Under the pieces are notes generated by a model. The model saw only the letters and a list, made by a program, of their open reading frames with translations. It was not told the DNA's origin and searched no databases. Positions 34,533 to 47,800 of a stretch of 64,000 nucleotides of DNA are shown piece by piece (within the stretch, counting starts at the first letter, position 1; the number at the start of each line of letters is the position of its first letter). This DNA comes from Megachile rotundata (Eukaryota > Arthropoda > Insecta > Hymenoptera > Megachilidae). The stretch is from the NCBI RefSeq assembly GCF_050947335.1, contig NC_134988.1, positions 3,658,001 through 3,722,000 of the forward strand, in the 5' to 3' direction. Position numbers and translations under genes: made by a program.

Positions 34533-36913
34533 TATTATTATTTTTATTTTCTATGTGTGCCCGCCTATTACGCCTAGCTGGATGCACCGATCGGAACGAA
34601 ACCTTTTGCATCTGGTAGGTTCTGACTCCCCATTGGTACCATTATCAAAAAATTTTTCATTTTTCAATTGCAAAGTGTTGTTATTGCAAAAAAACCGGCA
34701 ACTTTTGAAATAAACTTTTCTCGATTTTAGTGCGCTTTTAATATCTTATCACGGACATGATTCTGAACAATTTTGTTCATATAAAAATTTCGCGGAAAGC
34801 TTTAGTTTTCGAGATATTAGCGAAAAATTGTTGAAAAGTTTTGAAATCAACTTTGGACGATTTTAATGTCCTTTTAATATGTTATCAGGGGCACGATTCT
34901 GAACAACTTTTTCCTTATCCGCAATTAAGGGGAAGCTTTAGTTTTCGAGTTATTAGCGAAAAACTATTGTTACTAATACAGTATTCACTCCGTAAATGTT
35001 ACTTTTGCCGGTCTCGATTGTACATTTACGGTAGAGGTCCTACATTCTTTGTAGTGTGCCGAACGTAGAAAGAGACAGCCATGCAAAAGACAAAGAGGGA
35101 TAGAGTTTCGAGCGTTCGGCAAACATGAAAGACTCGTGCGTGTTCTGCCTTTTAAATTTAAAAATTAAAATTCTTTATTTTTGGTATTTCGTCAATGAAA
35201 CTTTTACCATCGTATTTGTCTCGTTTTTCTGATTAAAATGACACCAAACACGATATGATTACGATCGTAATTACTTATGTAACAAGCCATAAAAGTTTGG
35301 GATGTAACATTTACGGTAGAGGTGCGAATTCCTTCTAAAGGCTTGCTATACAAGTAATTATGATTTTAATTATACCGTGTTTGGTACCATTTTAATCAGA
35401 AAAACGAGACGAATACGATAATCAAAGCTTCATTGATGAAACTCCAAAAATAAAGAATTTTGATTTTTGAATTTAAAAGGCAGAAGACGCACGAGTGTTT
35501 CATATTTGCCGAACGCGTCAATCTTCTGCTTTTCTTTCTTTTCCATTCGCCGTCCTCTTTTACGTTAAAAACTTTAATCACTCGTTACACACACAATTGT
35601 TAACGTAATTATATCATGTTTGGTGTCATTTTAATCAGGAAATCTAGACAAATACAACAGTAAAAGTTTCATGAAAAAATAGTAAGAAATAAGAAAGTTA
35701 CAATCTTTTCCTTTGCTTGCATTAGTTGTGTCTCACCGATATTCGATCCTCGTCGTTTCGGCGACCGATCGTGTTTCATTCTTGACTGATTTCGAGGGGG
35801 ATCCCCCAGTAGTGGGGATACAATTTTAACATTTACGGTAGAGATCTTTTTAACATTTACGGAGTGAATACTGTATATTGAATTCTACGTATGCCTCCGT
35901 GCCTCTGGTGGTGTATGAGTCAACATGCAATCGCCGATTTTATTTACCAATTTTACAACAATTAATAAAAAAAAAAATTGAAAAACGAATATCCATGTTG
36001 TCTTTTACTTAATTATGTTCATGGCATTTACGCGGACAAAAAAAAAGCCCGGAAGAACTGTCTCACAGTATCCTATAAAATTCTCCCCATTCCACTAAAA
36101 AGCGTGAAATAAAATACTTTTAAGAAAAAAAATACACCGACTTCGAAATGCACTAAAAAGTATAAAATAATTTCTATTTCATTCAATCATACAATTACGT
36201 CACAGATATGAATGAAACCTATTTACTCGTTAGGTAGTGTATTAAATACATTTCAACCTTTTCGGAGGCGGCGCAAAATTAAAAATACCTCAGTAAACGT
36301 TGCTGCCAATAACCAGTTGATTGTGGTATGGCGTATTGGAAATTAATAAATCCTGAGAAAGAATACGAACCATTATAGATATATCTGGTAATATACGTAA
36401 ATGTAACGACTGCATCTTCATTTCGCAACGTTTCTGATATAAATGAAATTGAATCGACTTTGTTCGCATGTGGAAGCCATGGATCTAAGAACCTATAAAC
36501 GGAGCCCACGACGCGGGGATTACCAAATTTGCGGCAGATGGGCTCTATCTTTATAGTACATGCGGCGATCGAGTCTTTCCGTCGCATACTCTATGAATTT
36601 AGATAGACCATAGTTACATTCTATACGCACTAACACCTACTTCGCGGCGTGCTGTCGAGTTATATGTATAGAAAAAAAAATAGCTATACAAGCTTTGCCT
36701 ATGTTCGGCTGTCCAAAGGTTGACATGATCAAGAAAATCTTTTAATTTTGCGCCGCCTCCGAAAAGGTTGAAATGTATTTAATACACTACCTAACGAGTA
36801 AATAGGTTTCATTCATATCTGTGACGTAATTGTATGATTGAATGAAATAGAAATTATTTTATACTTTTTAGTGCATTTCGAAGTCGGTGTATTTTTTTTC
36901 TTAAAAGTATTTT
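34443..36913. mobile_element. Composite hairpin repeat, copy 2, with nested insertion
   Basis: It has the same structure as 17,451-18,844: ACCGACTTCGAAAAAGG start, a T-run of about 40 (34,493-34,530) followed by ATT repeats, shared middle, then a hairpin with 174-base arms at 36,111-36,284 and 36,740-36,913 that I read as identical. The middle is interrupted by the Tc1-type element at 34,979-35,873, so the composite is older than that insertion. The arms extend further inward than in copy 1, including GCGCCGCCTCCGAAAAGG. Confidence 0.8.
34979..35873. mobile_element. Tc1/pogo-type non-autonomous element, 895 bp
   Basis: Inverted ends read CAGTATTCACTCCGTAAATG and are flanked by TA on both sides. 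The subterminal word CATTTACGGTAGAG occurs three times (about 35,024, 35,310 and 35,832). A module containing GATTAAAATGACACCAAACA occurs at about 35,234, with inverted relatives near 35,375 and 35,612. It has no transposase. The diverged relative is at 1,985-2,509. Its position inside the hairpin repeat dates it as the younger insertion. Confidence 0.8.
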
Positions 36914-39420
36914 TCTTGCAGTGCGATGCTAAAATAACACGATACTTACCACGTGGGTGAGTCTCTCCGTTACATCGTACGAGATGACGTCGCGATCGTT
37001 GATTGGACGACAGGATGGGCGTGCGCCTGGCCTTACCTTAAGATCTCGTAGTGATGGATTTAAACGTGATTAGACGCTGTGAACAATTTAATTGTTTAAC
37101 TTTTTTTAATATAATCACGTCGCTGCAGTCACGCTCAAAAGTCGGAAAATAAATTTGACAAATTCTAAGTGAAAAATTTCAATTGTACACAATATATTTT
37201 TTAATACGATGTTCGTATAAAATGAATAAAACTCCTAATCCAAATGAAATATTTTTCTTAACAGTAACTGGGTACAATTTGTCAAAAAAGAGACTAGTTT
37301 CATAATGTTTTGTTTCGGAATTTATATTTCAATATAACTTGTTAGCTTTTTAAGAATATTTTGAATAGTGATGCGTTATAAATTAATATGTACTTTCATG
37401 TATATGTTATTATGTTAAGTGCTGTGAATATAATTAGAATTATCTGTGATTTGAAACGATTATTATTTTTAAACAAAAATTTCTCTGATGTATAAATCTT
37501 ATTACTTTAAATTTTAAATTTTATCTTAATTAAAAATTTTAAATAAATTTCATCCATGACTTTCTATTAAAAGTGTCGATGTCATATTCTTGCAAAAATC
37601 AGTTAAATTTAGCCTCGAATGCATACATATACAATTGTATATTTTGGGTAAAAAATGACAGTTTCAATTTTTATCCAGAAATTACTGTAATAGCATTTGT
37701 ATATGCTAATGATAAAATTACTAATGTCATTTTCTTTACTTACGAACTAATATTGACAAAAAGCCCAAATAATGGAAGTTTTACTTCTTAAAAATTTTTG
37801 AAAACAACTTGAAATAAGAGGAACTTCTATGCCAAAAGTTATTTGAACATGAATATTTTCATATATCTTTAAGTGCTTCAGTTAATGTGGATTGTCCACA
37901 GAAGTATACGGAATAATAAAGTTGTGTTTCATAGATATACACTTAAAGGTAATGTCAAATTTATTTTATACAAATTGTAAGAGATATTTAAAATAACTCT
38001 TCATAAAAGTTTTGTTTAATTTGCATATACAGTAGAGTCTTGTTATGCTGTTCTACAGGGTAGTAGGAAGGGGAAGAATTGTGGAAAGGAACATATAAAC
38101 GTAATTGTTTCCGTGTAAGCTCACCAAAATTACGTTGCTGTAAATTAAAAAATGCGAAAAATTGAAATTTTTAATTTTTAAAGAATATTGTTGAAAATTA
38201 GTCAGTTTTGTAATAACGATATCATAAAATATAATTTTGATAAGTACTGAAAGAATTTATTTTGGGGTAAATAAATTTGTCAAATTTTATTTTATATCAT
38301 TGATAATCATTAAAAACTATAATTATTAAATATGATTTCTTGAAATTGTTAAATATGTAATTTTAAAAATTTAATATTTCAAAATTTGTAGATGTAACTT
38401 TTAAATTCGAAAATATGAAAATTGAAATTCGAAAATTTACAAATTTGTAACTGAAAATTTCAAATTACAAATTGAAATTTACAATGTTAACTTTATAATC
38501 TTTTATAATATATATGAGTCTCTACATTTGAAAGTTTGTAATTTATAAATTAATAAATTTGAAAACTTTTGAATTTGAATTCCTAAGTTTGAAAATATGA
38601 AAATTTTTAAAGATAATATAAATAACTATAAATCTATAGTTTCTAAATTTGAGTTTGACGATATTGGAAAAGAATACCATTAGTGTAAAGGTTAAAAGTG
38701 TGTTGATCATATAAAAAGGTACCATATAACAAGTGCAAATGCTTTAATTTGAGATTAGAAATTCAATTCAAAGCTTATATATATTTTTTATTCAATAAAT
38801 AAAATACTTTATCTTAGAATAACTAAACTAAAGATATTCCCAGAATGTTTTTAATCATATAAGAGTTTCTTGATTGATTCATTTTTTACAGTTAACGTGA
38901 TGCTTATTTTCATGCATTGTACAGATTCTTATAGACACATGTCAGACTTGATTAAACTTTCTAAAGTAATTGTAAAGTAGTAAGCGTAAACTTCACAGGA
39001 ATTATACTATTATTACTAATTGTATAAATTTATATTAATAGTTTCGTTTGCCTCATTTATTCCGTCTTAGAGGTTAACTTCAACAAGTTCAAATAATTTC
39101 ACTCTACAAATTCAAAATTAAAATCGTATTACATACAAGATATATTGCAAAATTAATGGTTAAAAAGTAGAAATAATTTCACTACGTGCTGACTATCATT
39201 TGTTATTTAAAATTTAAAATCTCAAACTTATATTTACCATTACGATTACAAAGTTATATTAATTATTCAGCTTATCGTTAAATTACATTCATTTCGGCGC
39301 TGAAGCTGTCGGAAATTTGATTACATGATACTTTTCAGTTTAACAGAACCTTGTCATTTGTATCGTGCAAAATTTCAGTGACCTATTCTGAACATTCTAA
39401 TTAATTTGTTAAGAGAACTC
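36914..39420. other. Intronic DNA: GC-rich patch, then AT-rich and a quasi-repeat block
   Basis: At 36,950-37,050 is a CpG-containing patch (GATGACGTCGCGATCG) next to the hairpin repeat. The rest is AT-rich. A phased A/T block runs from about 38,130 to 38,600. At about 38,031 TACAGTAGAGTCTTGTTATG resembles a pogo-type end, without a partner. Confidence 0.4.
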
Positions 39421-39423
39421 TCA

Positions 39424-40150
39424 CAAGGGACATCACCAAGGTGTCACACGCGGATTTTAATGAAATTGACATATGTGGTAGCTTTTTAAAAAACATTTGA
39501 CACGTTTTTTCTCATATCTGCGGACATGCATGTTGAGGGGGTGAAAATAGCTCTCAAAGTTCGGGGTTGAAAACACATTTTCTTTAATATCTCAGAAAGT
39601 AGAGGGTGTAGGAAGGTGAATTTTTTTTAAATTGTGTAGTTTTTAGTCAGGAATTTAGTTAGTGACAAAAATTTCAGGAGAAATTATTTATTTAAATATA
39701 TTTAAAAAATGCACTTTTTTTCAATTTTTGACCCTAAATGCAGTTCGATTTTTTTGCAGCTTTGTATACTAAAAATATAGATCAAAATAGGGGATATGTG
39801 TTTTTGGAATTTTTTGTTTATTGCAATTTAGCAGTAATTATTACATATACAATCTTCTTCTACTTTTTACGGAGAAGTGAGTTGAGATCTGTTTTCGAAG
39901 AGGGTGAGCCTTTTTTATACGATAATTTGTCACGTTTTTAACAATTAGACAATATCAAATGTTTATTGTTCCATCGGTAGCCAGGGAAGGTCCAGCGAAC
40001 AAGTATAAATCCGCCGCGGTACCTGTCGTCGCTATACGGAACATGGGTTTCTATGGCCAATGAAACTTTTAGCCGAAGGTATACGTTTATTTATTTATTA
40101 TATGTCAATTTCATTAAAATCCGCGTGTGACACCTTGGTGATGTCCCTTG
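39424..40150. mobile_element. CAAGGG-family element, copy 2, 727 bp
   Basis: Left end CAAGGGACATCACCAAGGTG, right end inverted CACCAAGGTGATGTCCCTTG; the inverted ends extend for about 50 bases. It is flanked by TCA on both sides (39,421-39,423 and 40,151-40,153), a 3-bp duplication. Inside the left end it shares the GACACGT and GAGGGGGTGAAAATAGC motifs of 12,699-13,214. It is non-coding. Confidence 0.75.
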
Positions 40151-40154
40151 TCAG

Positions 40155-42820
40155 TTATTCTTATATGTGAGCAATTGATTAGAAAGGAAATTGAAGCGAT
40201 ATTTGCATGTCTATAGAGGTAGAATGAGAATCAAAGTTTCAATACGAATACTATTCAAATGAGAATTGCGGAGAGGCAAAAATTAATCGATAGATTAATC
40301 GCGTAAATAGAGAAAAGCATATTTGGTGTCGTTGATCTAATAGGTAGTTGGTTGGCGTCAACAGAGATACAAAAGAGGAAAATAAATGAAATCAGCGATC
40401 TAATATGTATTTGTATCGAGTGAACACAAATGCGAGACACAAAGGAGGAAAATAAATTGTTTCGTAGTGGGTCAGCGTAGCAATAACAATAGCTTTAATC
40501 CATCGCTATGCTAGCAATGAGGCGTACAAACGAAACGAGACGCGTCAAGGTTTTCTTCGATCTGCGTAAAGGATGGTTGCATTCAAGTCTCAAAAACATC
40601 CTCGACTTCTTTCTCCCTGTTGATCGTTCTCTCTCGCGAGGAGAGCCGGTTTCTTGCTGTGCATTCCATCGAGTTTGAGTTCTCCGCCTTTCGTAACCGA
40701 CCACGTATAGGTGTACACTCTAATGCAACATACGCTTCCTTTAGATAAGGAGCTAGATACGAATTTGAACATTTCTCAATTCACGAATCTTCGTATTCCC
40801 AAATTCTCGAATTTTTTTTTTTCGAATTCTAACATTTTCAGTTCATCCTTTTCAAATTTCCAAATATTTCTTTTCGTATTTTTGAAGCCAATTTTCAATA
40901 TTTAACATTATTAATTTACTAATTTTCAAATTTTTCTTTTCGAGTTTCTAAATTTTCCTTTTTGACTTTTCGAAGTTTCAAATTTTAACATTTTCAATTT
41001 ACCAATTTTCAAATTATTCTTTCGCATTTACTAATTTTGAAATTTTAACATTTTCACGTTTCTAACTTTTTATTATTAAAAGTTTTGAATGCTGAATTTT
41101 TGGGATTTGAGATTTAAAAAATTTTTATATTTGTAAATTTGAGAATTCTGAAATTTGTGAGTTGTAATATTTGTAAATATGAGAAATTAAAAATTCTAAA
41201 ATTTGGGGTTTAACAATGTTTAAATTTGTGAACATGAAAATTCTGAAATTTCGGGAATTTGAAAAATTAAAAATTCTGAAATATAGGAATAATACAATTT
41301 GGGACTTGGAGATATTGAGAAGTTGAGCATTTTGAAGTTTGGGAATTTAAAAAAGTAAGAATTCTGAAATTTAACAATTTTCAGAATTAAAAATTTGAAA
41401 AATTCTAACTGCAGTGCTTATACAAAGTGATTTGGAGAATTAGCTGCTTCGAATTTGTAAAATTTAGAAATTTGAAGACATTTCTATGCAAAATATCCTA
41501 AAATGTTATAACTGTAAATGTTAATTCGTAAATTTATAAATTTATATCTGTGAAACGTTGGATTTTCAAATTTTGAAGTTTGCACGTGGGTACTTATGCC
41601 GAGGAAGTTTGTGTTGGATCCGAGTGTACACAAACAGCGAAGATAAACAGATGTCCGGACATCAGTCTTTTTCTTCTTCCGCAGCGACTTACTATTCCCG
41701 GAATGCGAACTCGAATCTCCTGATATTCAGATTCGCTCACTGTATTTTAAATTTACCGCTTACTACATGATGTTAACAACGCAACACGTTGCTCTTCTTC
41801 TGCTGCAAGTTTTCCTGGAAAAATATAAAGAAAGAGCTGTGTAAATATTTTATTCATTTTCGATTTCGAACTACTATATTTACGCTTTATGTTTTGCTTT
41901 TTATAGCAATTTCACCATTTCATATTTGATACTAGTACGTTACTACACTATATGAATTTTGGAATTTAGGGAAATTTTGGGAAATTAGGCAGGGTACACA
42001 TTATTGAATTCAGTGATATTTTATACATTAATTATACAACAGCGTGTATAACAGTCTACTTGGAAATTTGGATTTTGTGAAAGTTTTAAATTTAGAAATT
42101 TGAGAAACTGTTGAGAACTGGAAAACGTTTTTGTTTTGCTATTTGGAAATAAATCAAGTTTATATACTGTATGTCACTTTATTCAAAGGAGTACTACGCT
42201 GCTCTCGAGTGTACGTAATATGGAACAGGTTGTGTGCATGCAATACGTAACATACTCCATATTAAGTATGTTCCTTGTTGTTACATAGAATTATAAGTTG
42301 CATTTTTACCATTCTATATTACAGTGATGATAGTGAAAAAAAAATGTCCACTGCATTCACACGTGAACAGCCTGCTCAACCTGTAGAGGTCAAAGAAAAA
42401 TATACAAGATAAATTTAAAAAAAATGAGAGACGTTTAATCCTCTAATTTTTTTATTTCAATAAATATTTACTTTACATAACAGAAACGTTGCGTCAGATT
42501 TTACAAATTTTCTACGCGTTTCATATTAGCACCTACCTTTTGAACTCATTAATTTCCACTTTACGCTTTTTACCATAATCTGAAGACGCTTCAATTTTCG
42601 AATATTTATTAGTTTTGTTACGCTTTAACGTTAGTTTCTATTAGTTTGTCTCTGTTTTTTGGTAAGCTTCGAAAATTGAGTGCTCCATATCAGGTTCAGT
42701 TACCTATATGCGTTATGAAGGTCAGTGGCATATATAACCGCACTTCACCTTTAGTTTTGAATACACACAGTTACAACAGTATTCGCCCACTCAATAAGTA
42801 TAACACACGTGTTTCACTTA
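40155..42820. other. Intronic DNA: unique islands around a large A/T quasi-repeat block
   Basis: GC-richer unique islands at about 40,490-40,740 and 41,580-41,800 flank a phased AAATTT-style block at 40,770-41,560. The islands have no mobile-element hallmarks and could be intronic regulatory sequences. The 60-70 codon frames here are not supported as exons. Confidence 0.4.
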
Positions 42821-42825
42821 ACTAA

Positions 42826-44863
42826 CAAGGGAACATATCCAACCCAGACACCCCGATTTTGATGAAACTTATGTGAGATATAGTTCTCAAAAAAATATTT
42901 GACATGTATTTTTTTTTATCGGCAATCGTGCATATTGAAGGGGTGAAAATAGCCCCCAAAGTTAAGGGCTGAAATCATATATTTGGGAATATCTCCGGAA
43001 TTAAAGGAGATAATTGGTTGCTTTATTTTGTAAAATGTTGGTCTTTGAATAGGGAAGTTTTGTGCGTAAAAAAATTTCAATAAACTTTATTTACTTAAAT
43101 AATATTTTGAAAATTTATCATTTTTGTTTAAATTTTTGTACTAAATGTTGATCTATTTTTTTTGCAACTTCGTGTACGTAAACTATGGACAAAAATAGAG
43201 GATACGTGTTTTTGGAATTTGTTGTTTGTTGCAATGTTTGTTAGATATATAATTTAAAATCACCTCCTGTGAAGAGGGGCAATCAGCATTTTTATTAAAA
43301 ATATCATTATTTTTACAATCTTTTACATTATTTTAGCGACTTTATACCTCTTCATATGCAATTAATTGATTTCTCAATAATATCGTAAGTATTGCAGGTA
43401 TGAGCGTGACGCAGTAGTTCAGTAGCATGTCGATCCCACTCCACATGTTAACTTTTGGCGAGTAGATTCTTTTTAGATAGTTCAGATTCTCTCGTTGGCT
43501 CTCAACGAATCAAGTACAATATTTTAAGAAGTCGGTAATTATGAAGTGTTATTTTAAAGTACTACAAGCAAACGTTAATTTTTAAATAAATTGAACATAT
43601 TTCTCCTGAATCAGTTACATAATTTTTTGTCTGAGCGGTGTCACTGACACACAAATTAAACTAGCTTGCGTTTTTCATTAAGTTGACGCACAAGCGACAT
43701 ATTTGAGTGTTCGAACATTCTAACATTTTAAATATTCATATCTCCAATATATTTTTAATTGAAAATTCATACAGCCGTTTAAGCGTGCACTATACTTGGA
43801 TAAGAGCAATAAATAAAAGTCTTTAAAAGAAATGTCGAGGTAATCACTGATTGAGTAGCGTCAATATATCGAAGTTTAAGGTCACGTTTTTATATTTTGT
43901 AAGTACAGGATAGGTTAAAGAGAGGGAGAATGCCATTTACGTATTCATTGCTGAATATTTTGCATAATATACTCGTTCTACACCTTCGGTTACGTATCGT
44001 TTAGCTTTTGACTAACAAGATTCTTTTCAAAAAAGCAGCCATTGTGTGCGTAGCGAAAAAGGTTTTCTTAAGAACGTCGAGTAATTGTTACCAACGAGTA
44101 TACAATTTTCAATAAACTAAACGTTATCCTATACGGAACCATTGATCGTTTCAAAGCGTGTAAACACAAGATACAACGAACTCGTCTTCTCACAAAGTCA
44201 GTAAGAAGCTTCCATTATTTTTTGTCGAAACTGTCGTGCTTCCTGTGGTTCTTTTCTTTCAATGAAATCCTTTCTGCTACAAATATGAATTTTTTAAATT
44301 TAGCATTAGGAAATTATTAAAGATACTACAGTGGATTATTTATGATATACACACAGTTTTGTATAAAAAATTGTTGACTTTTTTTTACATTTTTGTGAAG
44401 TGAGGTTAATGCTTGAATTTGTTACTTTTAAAACTTTTATAATTATGTTACCATGTTTTTAGAGTTGTAGAGTTGAATTTATAAATTGTTACATTTAGAA
44501 ATTTCAATGATTTAAATTTAAGAATTCTCAGTTTACAAGTATGGAGATTCAAATATTTGGAAGTTTACAAAATAAATCTACAAACTTTTAAATATCTAAA
44601 TTATATCACATTTCCAAATTCTGAAAGTTCTAGATTTACATATACTACATTTTGAAGTTTAGGAATTCATAATTTTCAGTATAGAAATTAAAGAATTTCA
44701 AATTTACAATTATGGAGATTTAACTAATTAAAAATGTGAAATTTCTAAATTTACAAATCTAAAAACTTTCAAATAAATAAAATAATCTGATCGCCCAGCA
44801 TCGGACTATCATCTCATTGAATTTCATTGTAATCCATGAGAAGCAGATTGGTATGTTCCCTTG
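42826..44863. mobile_element. CAAGGG-family element, copy 3, about 2 kb
   Basis: The left end CAAGGGAACATATCCAA and the right end, inverted CAAGGGAACATACCAA, form a 16-17 base inverted repeat. Flanks are TAA and TGA. The first 430 bases resemble copies 1 and 2 (AATATTTGACATG, ATTGAAGGGGTGAAAATAGC). The rest is AT-rich and non-coding, including a phased A/T block at 44,270-44,780. It may be one large element or a copy enlarged by later insertion. Confidence 0.5.
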
Positions 44864-44869
44864 TGAGTA

Positions 44870-47800
44870 CTACGAGACCCTTTTTGCATTCTAAGAAATC
44901 GACTGAAAGTGGAATTGACCAAATTAGTTATATCTGCATCCAATAATAGTTTGACCGCAAGAAGAACGAGGGAAAGAAACGAATGTCAAGCAGCGAAGTA
45001 GAACGCTGCTCGATGGTGGAAGTAGTATTCCTTTTTGGTCAAACGAGTAAAGGATAAGGCAAAGTGGGTAGACTTTAATCACATTGAGAGTACTCCCAAC
45101 AAGCTGTTCGTCAGCGATGATATTGGGATAGGTCAGTACTTCGGCGGAGTCTTTCGAGTTTCAACCCTCCGATGTACAGTCAGCAGCAGCAAATCTGACT
45201 TCTTAGCGGAACTTCAGAAATTCCGGTATCTGGAAATTTGGTTATAGTTTGAGAATTTTGAGAATCAAGAAACTGGGATGTTGGATAAAAATCCTTTTGT
45301 ACTCAAGAGGCGATTCTAGGGCACCATTTAATTCCATAATTAGAAATAAGTATTTTTAAACTTATTCTATAACATTTACATATGTGATGTATAAATATAG
45401 CGAAACGGGAAAGTGGAAATTATTAGTAGAGAAACAGTAACATCAAAAGAATTCATTTATCTTTTTAACTAATAAGTTTCAACCCTTTGCACTTATATGT
45501 CACTCTGGAGGTGTCAACACCCAACTTTGAAAATAAATCGAGTGCAAGGGTTAAAGTTGCTGTTTAAAAACAGTAAAAATATTTTCGAGTACAAAGGTTT
45601 AAAATTTCAAAATTCGGGTGTTTTAATATTTAGATACTAGCTAGTCTATCCGCAGGGTTAAAAATAAACCTCGCTAGCAAGATTCAATAAGAGAATAAGA
45701 TACTTATGAAATTCGCGTGTTTTATAAAATAAATAAACCAAATAAAATAAAACCGGAAAAATAAAGAAACTAAATAAGATAAAGTAGGTAAATAGATTAA
45801 TTAAATAAAATGAGATGGTAGATTTCTTTCCTCCGTGTTAGCATATTTTTCCTAAGGGAGTGCAGATTTGTTTTTAACTGTACATCCAACTTTATATACA
45901 TTAATCTCGACTCGAAGTATGCGCAGAGCTATCGAAACTTAGTTTCTTGAACTGTTGTTGCAAATAACGACGCAGCAAGAACGTAAATTCATTGGATCAG
46001 AAGTGATCTGTATTTACTTTATTATCCGCGTTGTTTCGTTGGAGTAATTTTTTCTTTCTTTTTCGAGCAAACCGTAATCAACATGCCCATCCAGCAACCC
46101 TCGAGTGAATATGGAAAACAATAAACTCGAAACTCTGCGGTGTTTCGATCATCTTGATTTCGAGGTGCATCGATTGTATCGCCGATTCTGTACGCGTTTC
46201 TCTTCTTTTTGCTTTTTCCGATTGAACAGCAAAATCAGGCTACGTTTGCTCTGGTTGCAGCTTTATTGGATTATACGTCTAAAACGCCTATATTCCTACA
46301 AATAGAAATATTTATTTGATTTACAAGGGAAATTCGACTACCCGAAAATAAAACAAAATTTGATGCTTTTTGAAAGCGATCAAGTTTATGGGGAAAACAT
46401 TTTTTTGTACAATTTTTGGAAGCATTTGTATTTACAAATTTTTTTATTTTGATTTATACAATTTTCAAATTGTTACACCGTGAAACATCAAATTCCTAAT
46501 TTTTAAAGATTAAAGCTCGACAATTTGCAATTTTCAACGTATCGAATTCTTCAAATTTCTACATTTGTAAAATTAGAATTCTTTAAATTCTCACATTTAA
46601 AAATTTTGAATCTCTTAAATTTTTACATTTTAAAATTTTGAATTTTTAAAATTTTCATTTCTTTGAATTTCTGCAGTTAAAAATTTGGAATACTTTAAAT
46701 TTCTATCCTTAAAAATGTCAAATTCTATAAATTTCCACATTTCCAAAAATCCAAATGTTTCAAATTTGTATACTTTACAAATATCAATATGTTTAAATTT
46801 ATTTCTGTATTTTGAAAAAATTAAAATTCTTCAAATGCCTACATTTGCAAATGTTGAATACCCCAAATTCCTGCATTTGAACATTTTTAATGTCTTGAAT
46901 TTCTAATGTAGAAAAAAACCTAAGAGTGAAAGAATCACTTCAAAATTCCAAGCATTTATATCATGCTGAATATTTACAAAACTACATAAAAATTTCTGGA
47001 TAAAAGTTACCTTGATATGTAAGTGATTTCCAATATACCATATTCTACAATTTTGGCAATATAAGAAGTGGAATTGTACGAATGTAAGCTATACAAGAAT
47101 TTCTTAAAAGTCTTCAAAATTTGTGCTCACTTTCTTAAATACTTAATTTGTGTGCAAGTAAATATCCTGTAACACAATTTTCATTATAAATCATCACCAG
47201 GGTTATTCATTACGTAGAAAATAATTTGGGACTTTGAAGTCCCGCAAGGTTTTACAAAACTACTATTTTTATAATACTAATACTATATTATTTAGTAATA
47301 TTTCAAATTTTAATAAATATTTGAAAAATGCAAGCAGTTACACAATAATATTACTAAATAATCTTGCACATAATATAAAAAATATAAAATAAAGAAAAAG
47401 TAGTAAATATTTATTTATTGCATTATCTGATATTTGTTACATTTTGAACACTTTAATGTAGTCTTGACTCAACTTTCGTACAAGCACACATTTCACATCT
47501 TCCGAATGATGTGACAAATGTTGGCCAAAATACAGAAAGTTCATAACATAACAAATTTTACTTTACATATAATTAATAATAACTAAAAATGATAAATTAC
47601 CAAAATGTGAAACAAATAAGTATTTTATATACGCAAATATATGAATTTTCAAACTTCTAAGCATTCATCTTGGCATTACATCATCTTATATACTTGTCTC
47701 TAGCAAGCTTCCAAAGTGAAGTAAGTTTGTGGTACCATCCAACAATTGAAGAACTTCATAGAAGTGGACTGCAAAGTTTCAAAAGTCTCAAAGCGTTTAT

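Noticed and set aside
34402..34618. Poly-Lys or poly-Phe frames
   Set aside because: They are translations of the T-run of about 40 bases inside the hairpin repeat.
18270..36587. Duplicated 102-codon frame as a transposon gene
   Set aside because: By eye most of the differences between the two copies change the amino acid, so no protein-level selection is visible, and it lies in a hairpin loop.
36914..36960. Splice-acceptor-like TTTTTCTTGCAG after the hairpin repeat as exon 2
   Set aside because: In the phase set by the 33,669 donor the frame meets TAA after three codons, and the site abuts a transposon edge.
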